64,000 nt of DNA. Source: Rhodopseudomonas palustris. Lineage in GTDB: Bacteria; Pseudomonadota; Alphaproteobacteria; Rhizobiales; Xanthobacteraceae. Under the pieces are notes generated by a model. It ran no database searches and had not been told where the DNA came from. It saw only the letters and a program-made list of their open reading frames with translations. Numbering within the stretch: the stretch's first letter is position 1; each line of letters begins with the position of its first letter. Shown here in pieces: positions 10,490-20,485 of this stretch. Location of the stretch: positions 1,860,001-1,924,000 of the forward strand of contig NZ_CP019966.1 in assembly GCF_003031265.1 (NCBI RefSeq). Reading direction: 5' to 3'. Both the position numbers and the translations under genes were made by a program.

Positions 10490-11689
10490 TCAGCTCGGCT
10501 TGCCGAACAGCAGCGGCAGGCTGCGCGGGCCCCGGACTGTGCCCTCTGACCAACGCACTTTTTGTGACGGGTCGAGCCTAAACGAAGCAATCCGCTTCAG
10601 CCACTCCTCGATCGCAACCGTCATCTCCATCCGCGCCAGATTGGAACCGACGCAGCGATGGATGCCGAGCCCGAACGCGACATGCGGATTCTCCTTGCGA
10701 TCGATCATCACGCGGTCGGCCTCGGGAAACACCGATGGATCGCGGTTAGCGGCGGGGAACGACAACAGCACCATATTGCCCGGCTTCACCGGGCAGCCGG
10801 CGATCGATGTTTCTTTCATCACCTCGCGGGCCATCGTCACCGGCGAGTAGGCGCGCAGGAATTCTTCGATCGCGGTCGGCATCAGCTCCGGCTCGGCCAG
10901 CAGCCGCTCACGGTCGGCCGGATGCGTGGCAAGATGCCATAGCGCCGCGCCGATCGCGCTCCAGGTGGTGTCGATGCCGGCGATCAGCAACAGCCGTAGC
11001 GAGCCGAGCACATGCGCGTCCGACAGCGGCTGGCCCTTGTCGTCGCGGGCGTTCATCAGCGTGGTAATCAGGTCGTCGGTCGGCTTTTGCTTGCGGTGCT
11101 CGATATGGCCGGCGAAGTAGGCGCTCATTTCGAACACCGCCTTCATCAGGATGGCATCGTCATTGATGCCGAGTTCGAGGATCTCGTGAATCCAGCGAAT
11201 GAAGATGTCGCTGTCGTCTTCCGGAATGCCGAGCATGTGGCAGATGGTCTTCACCGGAATGTGCTTGGTGTAGGCGGTGGCGGCGTCGCAGCCGTCGTCC
11301 TCGATGAAAGCATCGATCAGTTCATTGCAGATCGCGCGCACCCGCGGCTCGAGCTTGGCGACCGCATCGGGCGTGAACGGCGGCAACAGCAGCCGCTTGG
11401 CCGGTTTGTGCTCGGGCGGATCGGAGGTGATCGGCGGTGCCGGCGGCGGCGATGCCGAGCGGACGTTGCGGACGATGATCCGCCGCGATGAGAAGTGATC
11501 GGTGTCGTAGGAGATTTCTTTCACCGCCGCGAAGGTGGTCGGCATGTAGCAGCCGAGAAACCGGTCGGTGTGGACCAGCGGACTTGCCGAGCGCAGCTCG
11601 TCCCAGATCGGGTAGGGGTTCTCGGTCCAGCGCGGATCGGTGTGGTCGAAGTCGTTGACCCAGTCGGTGACGGGTGCGCGTTCGCTCAT
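10490..11689 (-). CDS. Cytochrome P450 monooxygenase
   Basis: 399 aa, typical for a soluble bacterial class I P450. The heme-thiolate loop FGLGIHRCVG holds Cys346. The oxygen-activating I-helix reads AGIDTT (238-242), the K-helix E-x-x-R is in EEFLR (276-279), and a proline-rich stretch lies around 81-92. It hydroxylates an unknown small substrate using electrons from a ferredoxin, most likely the one encoded 69 bases upstream. In R. palustris HaA2 a CYP194A enzyme is reported to pair with a His-containing ferredoxin of the same kind, so this may be a CYP194A member; that is an inference from context. No ferredoxin reductase gene is nearby. Confidence 0.93.
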   Translation of the reverse strand: MSERAPVTDWVNDFDHTDPRWTENPYPIWDELRSASPLVHTDRFLGCYMPTTFAAVKEISYDTDHFSSRRIIVRNVRSASPPPAPPITSDPPEHKPAKRLLLPPFTPDAVAKLEPRVRAICNELIDAFIEDDGCDAATAYTKHIPVKTICHMLGIPEDDSDIFIRWIHEILELGINDDAILMKAVFEMSAYFAGHIEHRKQKPTDDLITTLMNARDDKGQPLSDAHVLGSLRLLLIAGIDTTWSAIGAALWHLATHPADRERLLAEPELMPTAIEEFLRAYSPVTMAREVMKETSIAGCPVKPGNMVLLSFPAANRDPSVFPEADRVMIDRKENPHVAFGLGIHRCVGSNLARMEMTVAIEEWLKRIASFRLDPSQKVRWSEGTVRGPRSLPLLFGKPS

Positions 11690-11758
11690 GTCTGGCGTTT
11701 CCTCTGCTGAATGTCGGTGCGGTCTTGGCGCCGCTCGAACGGGGAGAAGGCGGAGTGA

Positions 11759-11986
11759 TCAAGCTTCGTCGATGACGATCGCGTTCTCGGGGCAGTTGGA
11801 CTTGGCCAGCCATGCCTGGTCGATCAGCGCGGTAGGCACCGTGCCGTCGCCGGTTTCGTGGGCATTTCCATAGTCATCGAGCTCGAACAATTCAGGAGCC
11901 AGCGCTTTGCAGCGCGCATGGCCCTGACACTTGTCCTGGTCGACGTGGATTTTCAGCGTCTCGGACGCTCTCAGGTGATCGGACAT
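11759..11986 (-). CDS. P450-partner ferredoxin with a histidine in the cluster motif
   Basis: 75 aa. The cluster motif reads C20-x-x-H23-x-x-C26 with C65-P66 near the C-terminus, so the second cysteine of the usual C-x-x-C-x-x-C pattern is replaced by His. This fits the group that holds a [3Fe-4S] or unusual [4Fe-4S] cluster and passes electrons to P450s, as described for HaPuxC of R. palustris HaA2. The ATG has AGGGAA upstream. It is the first gene of the run ferredoxin-P450-molybdoenzyme. Two GTGTTGCAAC palindromes lie 42-83 bases upstream. Confidence 0.92.
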   Translation of the reverse strand: MSDHLRASETLKIHVDQDKCQGHARCKALAPELFELDDYGNAHETGDGTVPTALIDQAWLAKSNCPENAIVIDEA

Positions 11987-12027
11987 TGGCGTTTCCCTAT
12001 CGTCCGCCTTTGTCGGCGGATCTATCG

Positions 12028-12069
12028 GTGTTGCAACACGCGTGAGAGTAGCACAGCGTGTTGCAACCG
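12028..12069. promoter_or_regulatory. Paired palindromic operator upstream of the ferredoxin-P450 operon
   Basis: GTGTTGCAACAC at 12028-12039 is a perfect 12-base palindrome, and GTGTTGCAACCG at 12058-12069 is a near copy exactly 30 bases away, about three helical turns. Together they also form a 12-base inverted repeat (12030-12041 with 12056-12067). The spacing on one DNA face suggests cooperative binding of a dimeric repressor or activator. No regulator gene is adjacent. Confidence 0.6.
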
Positions 12070-12085
12070 CCAGTCCCGAGGGCGC

Positions 12086-13519
12086 CTACAGGCTGGCAGG
12101 CGCCGGGCGCGGGTCGATCGGGGTGGTGCTCTTCAGGCCGAGGATATCCTCGAGCAGTGCGGCGCCGGCGAGCAGGCCGGCTTCGTTGCGCGGTTTTGCC
12201 ACCATCTGAAGGCCGATCGGCAGCCCGGTTGCGGTGAAGCCGCAAGGCAGCGACAGGGCCGGGCAGCACACCAGCGTGATCGCATAGACGATGCCGAGCC
12301 ATTCGACATAGTTGTCGAAGGTGTGGCCGTTGCATTCGGCGAGGTAGCGCTGCTCGACCGGGAACGGCGCGGTGATCGTTGCCGGGCACAGCAGCAGATC
12401 GTAGGTCTTGAAGAACTCGATCGCGCGCGCCGCCATCGCCACCCGCTGCGCCTCGGCCTTGGCGAGATCGTCGACGCTGAGCTTCAGGCCCTGTTCGATA
12501 TTCCAGATCACTTCCGGCTTCAGCAGGTCGCGCTTGGTGCGCAGCAGATCGGCCTTGCTGATCGCGAAGTCGAATGCGCGCAACGCCTGGAAGCACTCAT
12601 GTGCTTCGGACAGATCGGGCTGCGCCTCTTCGACGATCACGCCGGCTTCGGCGAAGCGTTCGGCCGCCTTGCGGGTAACGGCGGCGACTTCCGGATCGAC
12701 CGGCGTGATGCCGAGGTCGGGCGAATACGCCACGCGCAGCGGCTTCTGCCGCGACCGCGCTGCAGCGAGGAACGAGGTGGCGGGCGAGGGGATCGACAGC
12801 GGGTCGGCGGCGTATTCACCGCTCATCGCGTCGAGCAGCAGCGCGACGTCTTCGACATTGCGGGCCATCGGGCCCTGGACGCCGAGATTGCGGTCGATCT
12901 TTGCCGCCGGGGTGTGCGCGACTCGGCCGAAGCTGGGACGTAAGCCGACGATGCCGCAGAAGCTCGCCGGATTGCGCAGCGAACCGCCCATGTCCGAGCC
13001 GTGGGCCAGCCATGCGGTGCCCGATGCAAGGGCCGCCGCGGCGCCGCCGGACGAGCCCGCCGCCGAGCGCGACAGATCCCACGGGTTGCGCGTCGCGCCA
13101 AACACTTCGTTGAACGTATTGGCGCCGGCGCCGAATTCCGGCGTGTTCGACTTGGCGTAGACTACGCCGCCATTGGCTTCGAGATGCTCGACCATCAGGT
13201 CGGAGCGCGCCGGGACATTGTCCTTGTAGATCGGCGAGCCCTGGGTGGTGAGCACGCCTGCGACCGCGGTGAGATCCTTGATCGGCACCGGCAGACCGGC
13301 CAGAAGACCGCGCTCCGCCGGCGGTTTTTTCATCAGCTCGGCGGCGTGAGCGCGCGCGCGATCGAAGCACAGCGTGGGGAGAGCATTGACGGCGCCGTCG
13401 ACTTCGGCAATCCGCTCTTGCAGCACATCGAGAACCTCGATCGGCGTCACCTCGCCGGACTTGAGCTTGTCGACCACTGCACAAGCGGTTTCCTTTACCA
13501 GCGCCTGATCTGCCGCCAC
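12086..13519 (-). CDS. Amidase-signature family amidase
   Basis: 477 aa. The Ser-cisSer-Lys triad of the family is visible: Lys81 in VPIKDL, Ser156 in AGSSGGAAAA, and the nucleophile Ser180 in GSDMGGSLR. It hydrolyses a carboxamide or a similar C-N bond to acid and ammonia or amine. It is not a GatA, because no GatB/GatC genes are nearby and the sequence follows the general amidase group. It ends 100 bases before the ferredoxin start, with the paired palindrome between, so it probably has its own promoter next to 13520. Substrate unknown. Confidence 0.9.
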   Translation of the reverse strand: MAADQALVKETACAVVDKLKSGEVTPIEVLDVLQERIAEVDGAVNALPTLCFDRARAHAAELMKKPPAERGLLAGLPVPIKDLTAVAGVLTTQGSPIYKDNVPARSDLMVEHLEANGGVVYAKSNTPEFGAGANTFNEVFGATRNPWDLSRSAAGSSGGAAAALASGTAWLAHGSDMGGSLRNPASFCGIVGLRPSFGRVAHTPAAKIDRNLGVQGPMARNVEDVALLLDAMSGEYAADPLSIPSPATSFLAAARSRQKPLRVAYSPDLGITPVDPEVAAVTRKAAERFAEAGVIVEEAQPDLSEAHECFQALRAFDFAISKADLLRTKRDLLKPEVIWNIEQGLKLSVDDLAKAEAQRVAMAARAIEFFKTYDLLLCPATITAPFPVEQRYLAECNGHTFDNYVEWLGIVYAITLVCCPALSLPCGFTATGLPIGLQMVAKPRNEAGLLAGAALLEDILGLKSTTPIDPRPAPASL

Positions 13520-13611
13520 CCTGTAACTCCCCTGAGTTGATCGCGCGGCGGTATCAGTACATCACCGTCAGCGCTTTTGGACCGGATACCAAGACTAGAC
13601 GCAATGGGTAC

Positions 13612-13642
13612 CCCGGACCGCTTCACAACCTGCCGGTCCGGG
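13612..13642 (+). promoter_or_regulatory. Leader hairpin before the SbmA/BacA-like gene
   Basis: CCCGGACCG (13612-13620) and CGGTCCGGG (13634-13642) are perfect 9-base complements around a 13-base loop, ending 14 bases before the ATG at 13657. It would form a stable hairpin just upstream of, or including, the ribosome site, so it could limit translation or reflect a later promoter. Role inferred. Confidence 0.4.
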
Positions 13643-13656
13643 CCTTATATCGCGTC

Positions 13657-14769
13657 ATGGGACTCTTCTCACATAACGACTCCAACGGCCACAACCTGAC
13701 CGGGTTCTGGCTGCTGTCCCGCAGATTTTGGCTGAGCGGCAAGCCGCGCGTCACGGGCCTGATCGTGGTGCTGATCGGCGTGGTGCTCGCACAACTGCTG
13801 GTTCAGTTTTATCTCAATTTGTGGAATCGGCATTTCTTCGATGCACTCGAACGACGTGATGCCGGCGCCTTGTGGACGCAGACCGGGATATTCGTGATGC
13901 TGGCCGCCACCAGCGTGCTGGTCGCTGCGACCTCGGTGTGGGGCCGCATGACCGGGCAGCGCAAATGGCGCGAGTCCATGACATGTGAAATCCTGGCGCG
14001 CTGGTCGCGAAAGGACCACAACGTCCCAATCGATGGTACAGATCACGGCGCCGAGAACCCGGAATATCGCCTCGCCGAGGACGTCCGGATCGCCACCGAC
14101 TCACCGGTCGATCTGATTCTGGCGTTTCTGTCGTCGGTGCTGACAGCGCTGACCTTCTTCAGTGTGCTGTGGAGCGTCGGCGGCAGCATCGACATCAGCG
14201 TGTTCGGTCATCGCGCCGAGATCCCGGGCTATCTGGTGGTCGGCGTGGTCGGGTATTCCACCCTGATGACCGCGCTGATGCTGTGGTTCGGCCGGCGCAT
14301 GACCAGCATCAGCGAGCGTCGAAATCAGAACGAGGCGGAATTCCGGGCCGCGGCCGAGGTGATGCGGGGCGGGCGTCCCGCCAGCGAGGCCGACGAGAAG
14401 GCCTGGATGGCGAAGCTGGCGCGGCGGCTGCAGGAGGTGCTGCGGTCGTGGCGCGAGTTGTGCTGGCAGCTCGTCGACATGACGCTGGTGTCGCACAGCA
14501 ACTTCCTGTTCGCGCCGGTCGCCGCGTATTTCCTGTGCTTTCCGAAATATCTCGCCGGCGCGATGACGCTCGGCGAGGTGACGCAGAGCGCGGCGGCGTT
14601 CGTCACCGTGCAGGGCGCGGTGAACTGGCTGGTCGACAATTATCAGCGGCTGGCGGACTGGCGCTCGTCGGCCAACCGTGTCGCGGCTCTGCTGGCCGCG
14701 ATCGATGCGATGCCGGACCGCACGCCGGCGACGCCAGCCGAGGCGTCGCGCGAATTGGCGTCGTCGTAA
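13657..14769 (+). CDS. SbmA/BacA-like membrane protein without ATPase domain
   Basis: 370 aa from the ATG at 13657; an in-frame TTG at 13537 would add 40 poorly structured residues. The protein matches the membrane half of the SbmA/BacA and YddA-type transporters: GFWLLSRRFWLSG, then helices near 35-60, 80-100, 150-170, 190-215 and 285-315, with QFYLNLWNRHFFDALE and SHSNFLFAPVAAYFLCFPKYLAGAMTLG. There is no Walker A or LSGGQ segment. SbmA and BacA import peptides by proton gradient and lack an ATPase too, so it can be complete. A truncated BclA-type ABC protein is the alternative. It ends 17 bases from the convergent GH1 gene. Confidence 0.78.
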   Translation: MGLFSHNDSNGHNLTGFWLLSRRFWLSGKPRVTGLIVVLIGVVLAQLLVQFYLNLWNRHFFDALERRDAGALWTQTGIFVMLAATSVLVAATSVWGRMTGQRKWRESMTCEILARWSRKDHNVPIDGTDHGAENPEYRLAEDVRIATDSPVDLILAFLSSVLTALTFFSVLWSVGGSIDISVFGHRAEIPGYLVVGVVGYSTLMTALMLWFGRRMTSISERRNQNEAEFRAAAEVMRGGRPASEADEKAWMAKLARRLQEVLRSWRELCWQLVDMTLVSHSNFLFAPVAAYFLCFPKYLAGAMTLGEVTQSAAAFVTVQGAVNWLVDNYQRLADWRSSANRVAALLAAIDAMPDRTPATPAEASRELASS

Positions 14770-14786
14770 AAGCCCCGCCTGCTGCT

Positions 14787-16229
<1,443 letters not shown>

Positions 16230-16347
16230 TCAAACAGCGACGTTGTGACGCCCGTGCGGTTGACGATCCGTTGCGGCACGGCTGTGGCGAAAGGCCTGCG
16301 CGGCAGCACCGTCATGGCTGCGTTGCGGCCGGCGCGGCCGTTGCAGT

Positions 16348-17127
16348 TCAGGCCGGCCAGCCAGCGCTGAGGCCGCCATCGACCGAGAAGATCGCACCGG
16401 TGGTGTAGCCGGACCGGTCGGACGCCAGATAGGCCATCAGGTCGGCGATCTCGCGCGGCTGCGCCGGGCGGCCGAGCGGAAGGTTCTTCTGCAATTCGAG
16501 GTAGCGGCTCTCGTCGCCGAGTTCGGCTTTGGCGCGGCCCTTCATCCGCCCGAGATAGCGATCGGTGCCGACCGGGCCGGGATTGATGCCGACGACGCGG
16601 ATGTTGTCGGCGAGGCTGCGGCTGCCGAGCGCCCGGGTGAACGCCATCAGCGCAGCGTTGCCGGCAGAGCCGCAGATATAACCGGGGTCGAGCCGTTCGC
16701 CGGCCGCGCCGATGTCGTTGATGATAACGCCGCCGCCGCGCGCCTTCATCTGCGCGTACACCAAGCGGGTGAGATCGATGAAGCCGAACACTTTCAGATC
16801 CCACGCATGGCGCCAGGTCGCATCGTCGATCGCATCGATCGTGCCGCGCGGAATATCGCCCGCGTTGTTGACCAGGATGTCGATATCCGTCGCCTGAGCG
16901 GCGAGCTGCGACAGGTCCGTCTTGTTGCGCAGGTCGGCGATGTGGACTGCGACGCCGACGCCGTGCTGGTCGCGGAGCCGGGCGGCGAGGGCTTCCAGCG
17001 CATCCTTGTTGCGGGCGGCGAGCCGCAGGTGACAGCCTTCCTCGGCGAAAGCTTCGGCCGCGGCGGCGCCGATGCCCTTCGACGCGCCGGTGATGAGGAC
17101 GCGCTTGCCGCGCAGATGCAGGTCCAT
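16348..17127 (-). CDS. Short-chain dehydrogenase-like protein lacking the catalytic triad
   Basis: 259 aa. The Rossmann nucleotide motif GASKGIG (14-20) and NNAG (87-90) are intact. The catalytic region reads GYICGSAGNAALMAF (149-163): aligned on the usual Y-x-x-x-K-x-A-L pattern, Lys is replaced by Asn157 and Tyr by Gly153, and the catalytic Ser of the preceding strand is also not evident. The C-terminal substrate lid and VDGG segment are normal. It lies 42 bases after the fused ATPase gene of the ABC operon and is probably the last gene of that operon. It may bind NAD(P) or a ligand without reduction, or use other residues. Confidence 0.85.
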   Translation of the reverse strand: MDLHLRGKRVLITGASKGIGAAAAEAFAEEGCHLRLAARNKDALEALAARLRDQHGVGVAVHIADLRNKTDLSQLAAQATDIDILVNNAGDIPRGTIDAIDDATWRHAWDLKVFGFIDLTRLVYAQMKARGGGVIINDIGAAGERLDPGYICGSAGNAALMAFTRALGSRSLADNIRVVGINPGPVGTDRYLGRMKGRAKAELGDESRYLELQKNLPLGRPAQPREIADLMAYLASDRSGYTTGAIFSVDGGLSAGWPA

Positions 17128-17169
17128 CGAGTGCCCTTCGGTGAGGTCCGGTTCGGCCGGACGCCGCCG

Positions 17170-18654
17170 TTACAGATAGCCCTCTCCGGCCTCGGCGGCA
17201 AAGCGCGCCGGATCGCCTTCCCAGACGATGCGGGCGTGTTCGAGCACATAGACACGGTCCGCGTGCGGCAGCGCGAAGGTGACGTTCTGTTCGCCGAGCA
17301 GCACGGTGATCGACGACGTCTGGCGCAGCTTCTCCAGCGCCTTTGACAGCTGCTCCAGGATCACTGGCGCGAGCCCGAGCGTCGGCTCGTCCAGGATCAG
17401 GATCTTCGGCTGCATCATCAGCGCGCGGCCGATCGCGAGCATCTGCTGCTCGCCGCCGGACAAGGTCTGCGCGAGCTGACCATGGCGTTCCCGCAAGATC
17501 GGAAACAGATCGAACAGCCATTCGATCTGTTTGTCGCGGACGTCGTCGGCGAGGTGATAGCCGCCGAGGTCGAGATTCTCGCGCACCGTCATCTCGCCGA
17601 ACAATTCGCGGGATTCCGGGCACTGCACGATGCCGTCGCGGGCAATCTTGGCCGCCGAGGTGCCACGCAGGACTTCGCCGCCGCGCTTGATCGCGCCGGT
17701 GTAGGGCAGCAGCCCGGAGATAGTGTTGAACAGCGTGGTCTTGCCGGCGCCGTTGAGTCCGACCACCGAGACGAACTCGCCCTCGTGGACGTGGATCGAG
17801 ACGTTCTCGAGCGCCTGTGCCTTGCCGTAGAACACGTTGACGTTCTCGACCTGCAGCAGCGGGACCTTGTCGTGAAAGCTGGTCTCGGGTCGCGCCGAGG
17901 TCTCGATCGCGCCGCCGAGATACACCCGGCGCACCGTCTCGTTCTTCATCACCTCGCCGGCGGCGCCGGTGCAGATCTCTTCGCCGAGATACATTGCCAG
18001 CACGCGGTCGACCAGCGCTGCGACGCTCTTGACGTTGTGGTCGACCAGCAGCACCGCGCGGCCTTCGTCGCGGAAGCCGGCGATCAGTTCGGAGAAGGTG
18101 CCGACCTCCGCCAGCGTCAGGCCGGCGAACGGCTCGTCGACCAGCACGACCTTGGGATCGCGCGCGATCGCTTTGGCCAATTCGAGGCGGCGCAGGTCGG
18201 CGAACGGCAGCGTCGGCGGCTTCCGCCGCATCACCGCGCCGAGGCCGACACGTTCGGCAATCGCCTCGGCGCGTTCGACCAGCGCCCGATCGTGAAACAG
18301 CGCCAGCAGGCTGTCGGGCAGCAGCGCCACCATGATGTTTTCCAGCACGGTCTGCCGATTCAGCGGCCGCGAATGCTGAAACACCATGCCGAAGCCCTTG
18401 CGGGCGATCTTATGCGCCGGCAGGCCGGCGACGTTCTCGCCCTGAAACATGACCTCGCCGGCGGTCGGGCGCTCGATCCCCATGATCGATTTCATCGCGG
18501 TGGATTTGCCTGACCCGTTCGGCCCGATCAGGCCGAAAATCTCGCCAGCGCGCAGGTCGAACGACAGGTTCTTGACTGCGGTGAGACCGCCGAACCGTTT
18601 GGTCAGACCGCGGACTTCGAGGGTGGGAGCGAAGTTGCTGGTGACGGCGTCCAT
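17170..18654 (-). CDS. Fused LivG-LivF ATPase of a branched-chain amino acid-type ABC transporter
   Basis: 494 aa holding two complete ABC ATPase domains in one chain. Half one (about 1-245, LivG-like) has Walker A GPNGSGKST (44-52), Walker B VVLVDEPFAG and the H-loop Asp-His, but its signature reads LPFADLRRLELA instead of an LSGGQ form. Half two (about 265-494, LivF-like) has Walker A GLNGAGKTT, signature LSGGEQ and ILDEPTLGLAP. These ATPases normally come as two genes. The ATG overlaps the livM stop as TGATG, so translation is coupled. An amide, urea or amino-acid-like substrate is expected. Confidence 0.93.
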   Translation of the reverse strand: MDAVTSNFAPTLEVRGLTKRFGGLTAVKNLSFDLRAGEIFGLIGPNGSGKSTAMKSIMGIERPTAGEVMFQGENVAGLPAHKIARKGFGMVFQHSRPLNRQTVLENIMVALLPDSLLALFHDRALVERAEAIAERVGLGAVMRRKPPTLPFADLRRLELAKAIARDPKVVLVDEPFAGLTLAEVGTFSELIAGFRDEGRAVLLVDHNVKSVAALVDRVLAMYLGEEICTGAAGEVMKNETVRRVYLGGAIETSARPETSFHDKVPLLQVENVNVFYGKAQALENVSIHVHEGEFVSVVGLNGAGKTTLFNTISGLLPYTGAIKRGGEVLRGTSAAKIARDGIVQCPESRELFGEMTVRENLDLGGYHLADDVRDKQIEWLFDLFPILRERHGQLAQTLSGGEQQMLAIGRALMMQPKILILDEPTLGLAPVILEQLSKALEKLRQTSSITVLLGEQNVTFALPHADRVYVLEHARIVWEGDPARFAAEAGEGYL

Positions 18655-19577
18655 CAAGTCCGGGCCTCACGCGACATGGCTGCTCCGAGGAAGCCGCCGG
18701 GGAAGAAAAGCACGACGAGCAGAGCGATCGCCGAGACGATGAAGGTGGCGAGTTCGCCGGTCGGACGCAGGAATTCGCCGGCGACGATCAGAAACACCGC
18801 GCCGAGCGCAGCGCCGATCACGGTGCGTCGTCCGCCGAGCACGGCGGCCACAATCACGTTCACGCCGACTGCGACGTCGACTACGGTGCCGACCGAGGCG
18901 GTGCCGAAGTAGAACACCAAGAGCGCGCCGGACAGGCCGGAGAAGAAGGCACTGACCACGAAGGCGAACAGCTTGTGCTTGACGATGTTGAAGCCGAGTG
19001 CGCCGGCCTGCACCGGATCCTGGCCCGAGGCCTGCAGCACCAGGCCGATCGGCGATTGCGACAGGCCGTACAGGATGGCGCCGCTCACCGTCATGAAGCC
19101 GAGCGCGATCCAGTAATTGGCACCGGCGTTGATGGTGATGACGTCCGGAATGGTCAGGCCGATCTCACCACCGGTGAGGTCGGCAAACACCACGATGAAG
19201 TTCTGCAGCATCAGCACCGCGACCAGAGTGGTCAGGCCGAAATACGGCCCGCGCACCCTTAGCGCCGGTAGCGCCAGGATGAAGCCGGCGACCACCGAGG
19301 CCATCGCACCGATGAAGATGCAGAAATACGGCGACACGCCGTATTGATTGTTGATGATGCCGGCGGTGTAGGCGCCGACGCCGATCAGGAAGGTCGGACC
19401 GAAATTGACCTCGCCGGCGAAGCCGAACAGCAGGTCCCAGGCCATCGCGAATACGCCGAAATAGAACGCCACCGTCAGCAGGCCGAGAATGTAGCCCGAG
19501 ACATAGAGTGGCAGTGTCGAGGCGACTGCGACCACCAGCAGCGCGATCCAGAACAAGCGTGATGTAAAGAACCCCAT
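18654..19577 (-). CDS. livM: LivM-type ABC transporter permease
   Basis: 307 aa, about eight to ten hydrophobic segments. It carries the FAMAWDLLFGFAGEVNFGP segment, corresponding to the conserved N-x-L-x-G-x-x-G-x-x-S/N-x-G region of LivM permeases, and the EAA-like loop near APLVALG-type positions is replaced by VLGGRRTVIGAALGAVF. It forms the membrane channel with LivH. The start is separated from the livH stop by one base and the stop overlaps the fused ATPase start, so the three are one operon. Confidence 0.92.
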   Translation of the reverse strand: MGFFTSRLFWIALLVVAVASTLPLYVSGYILGLLTVAFYFGVFAMAWDLLFGFAGEVNFGPTFLIGVGAYTAGIINNQYGVSPYFCIFIGAMASVVAGFILALPALRVRGPYFGLTTLVAVLMLQNFIVVFADLTGGEIGLTIPDVITINAGANYWIALGFMTVSGAILYGLSQSPIGLVLQASGQDPVQAGALGFNIVKHKLFAFVVSAFFSGLSGALLVFYFGTASVGTVVDVAVGVNVIVAAVLGGRRTVIGAALGAVFLIVAGEFLRPTGELATFIVSAIALLVVLFFPGGFLGAAMSREART

Positions 19578-19578
19578 C

Positions 19579-20454
19579 TCAGCGCCTCCCGAGCAGGCCC
19601 TGAGGCCGCAGATACATCACCGTCACCAACAGCAGCAGCGCCGGGATGGTGCGGTAGGCCGGCGAGATCATGTAGGCGGTGAAGGTTTCGAGATAGCCGA
19701 CCACGAAAGCAGCGATCAGCGAGCCGGAGACGCTGCCGAGCCCGCCGAGCACCACGATCGAAAACGCGCTCGCGGTCAGCGGCCCGACACTGTAGGACGA
19801 CACCCCGAGGAACATGCCGAGCAGCACGCCGGCGATGCCGGCGAGCACGCCGTAGATGATCCACACCACGACATAGATGTTGGTGAGCTCGAGCCCGAGC
19901 AGGGTGACGCCGCGCGGGTTCATCGAGGCAGCCAGCACCGCCTTGCCGATCTTGGTGCGGTTCACCAAAAGCCACAGCAGCGCAATCACCAGGCAGCAGA
20001 CCACCGCGGTGAAGATCTCGTTGCGCGGGGTGCGGACGCCGAAGATCTCGACCACTCCGTTGACGATCGGCAGCACGGTCTTGGCGTTGTTGGTGAACAG
20101 GTAGGCGATCGCCTCCTGGATCATGATGCCCCACAGCAGGGTGCCGGTGAGAACGAAGATTTCCTTCTCCTCATTGGCGATCCGCCGCGAGCGCTGGATC
20201 GGCTGCACCACCGCGAAATAGGTGAGCAGCGCGATCACCAGCGCGGTGGCGATGCCGATCAGCGCGCCGGCGTAACTGCCGACGCCGAACGTGCTCGACG
20301 CTGCCCAGGCCGCAACCGCGGCGGCAACCATGATGGCGCCGTGCGACAGGTTGAGCACGCCGGAGACGCCGAAGATCAACGTGAACCCGGTCGCGCCCAG
20401 CGCATACAGCGCGCTGATGGCGAAACCGTCGATCAGGATTTGCAGGGCGAGCAT
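19579..20454 (-). CDS. livH: LivH-type ABC transporter permease
   Basis: 291 aa with about eight membrane segments. The N-terminal part reads ALQILIDGFAISALYALGA then TLIFGVSGVLNLSHGA, the usual LivH pattern with an N-L-S/A-H-G motif. The loop VVLGGLGSVSGSLIAAF is also typical. It heads the membrane part of the leftward operon. The binding-protein gene lies upstream, separated by a terminator and a family B repeat, which suggests lower expression of the permeases than of the binding protein. Confidence 0.92.
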   Translation of the reverse strand: MLALQILIDGFAISALYALGATGFTLIFGVSGVLNLSHGAIMVAAAVAAWAASSTFGVGSYAGALIGIATALVIALLTYFAVVQPIQRSRRIANEEKEIFVLTGTLLWGIMIQEAIAYLFTNNAKTVLPIVNGVVEIFGVRTPRNEIFTAVVCCLVIALLWLLVNRTKIGKAVLAASMNPRGVTLLGLELTNIYVVVWIIYGVLAGIAGVLLGMFLGVSSYSVGPLTASAFSIVVLGGLGSVSGSLIAAFVVGYLETFTAYMISPAYRTIPALLLLVTVMYLRPQGLLGRR

Positions 20455-20485
20455 TCGGGACCTTCAGTTTGGCCAAATCCGGTAC

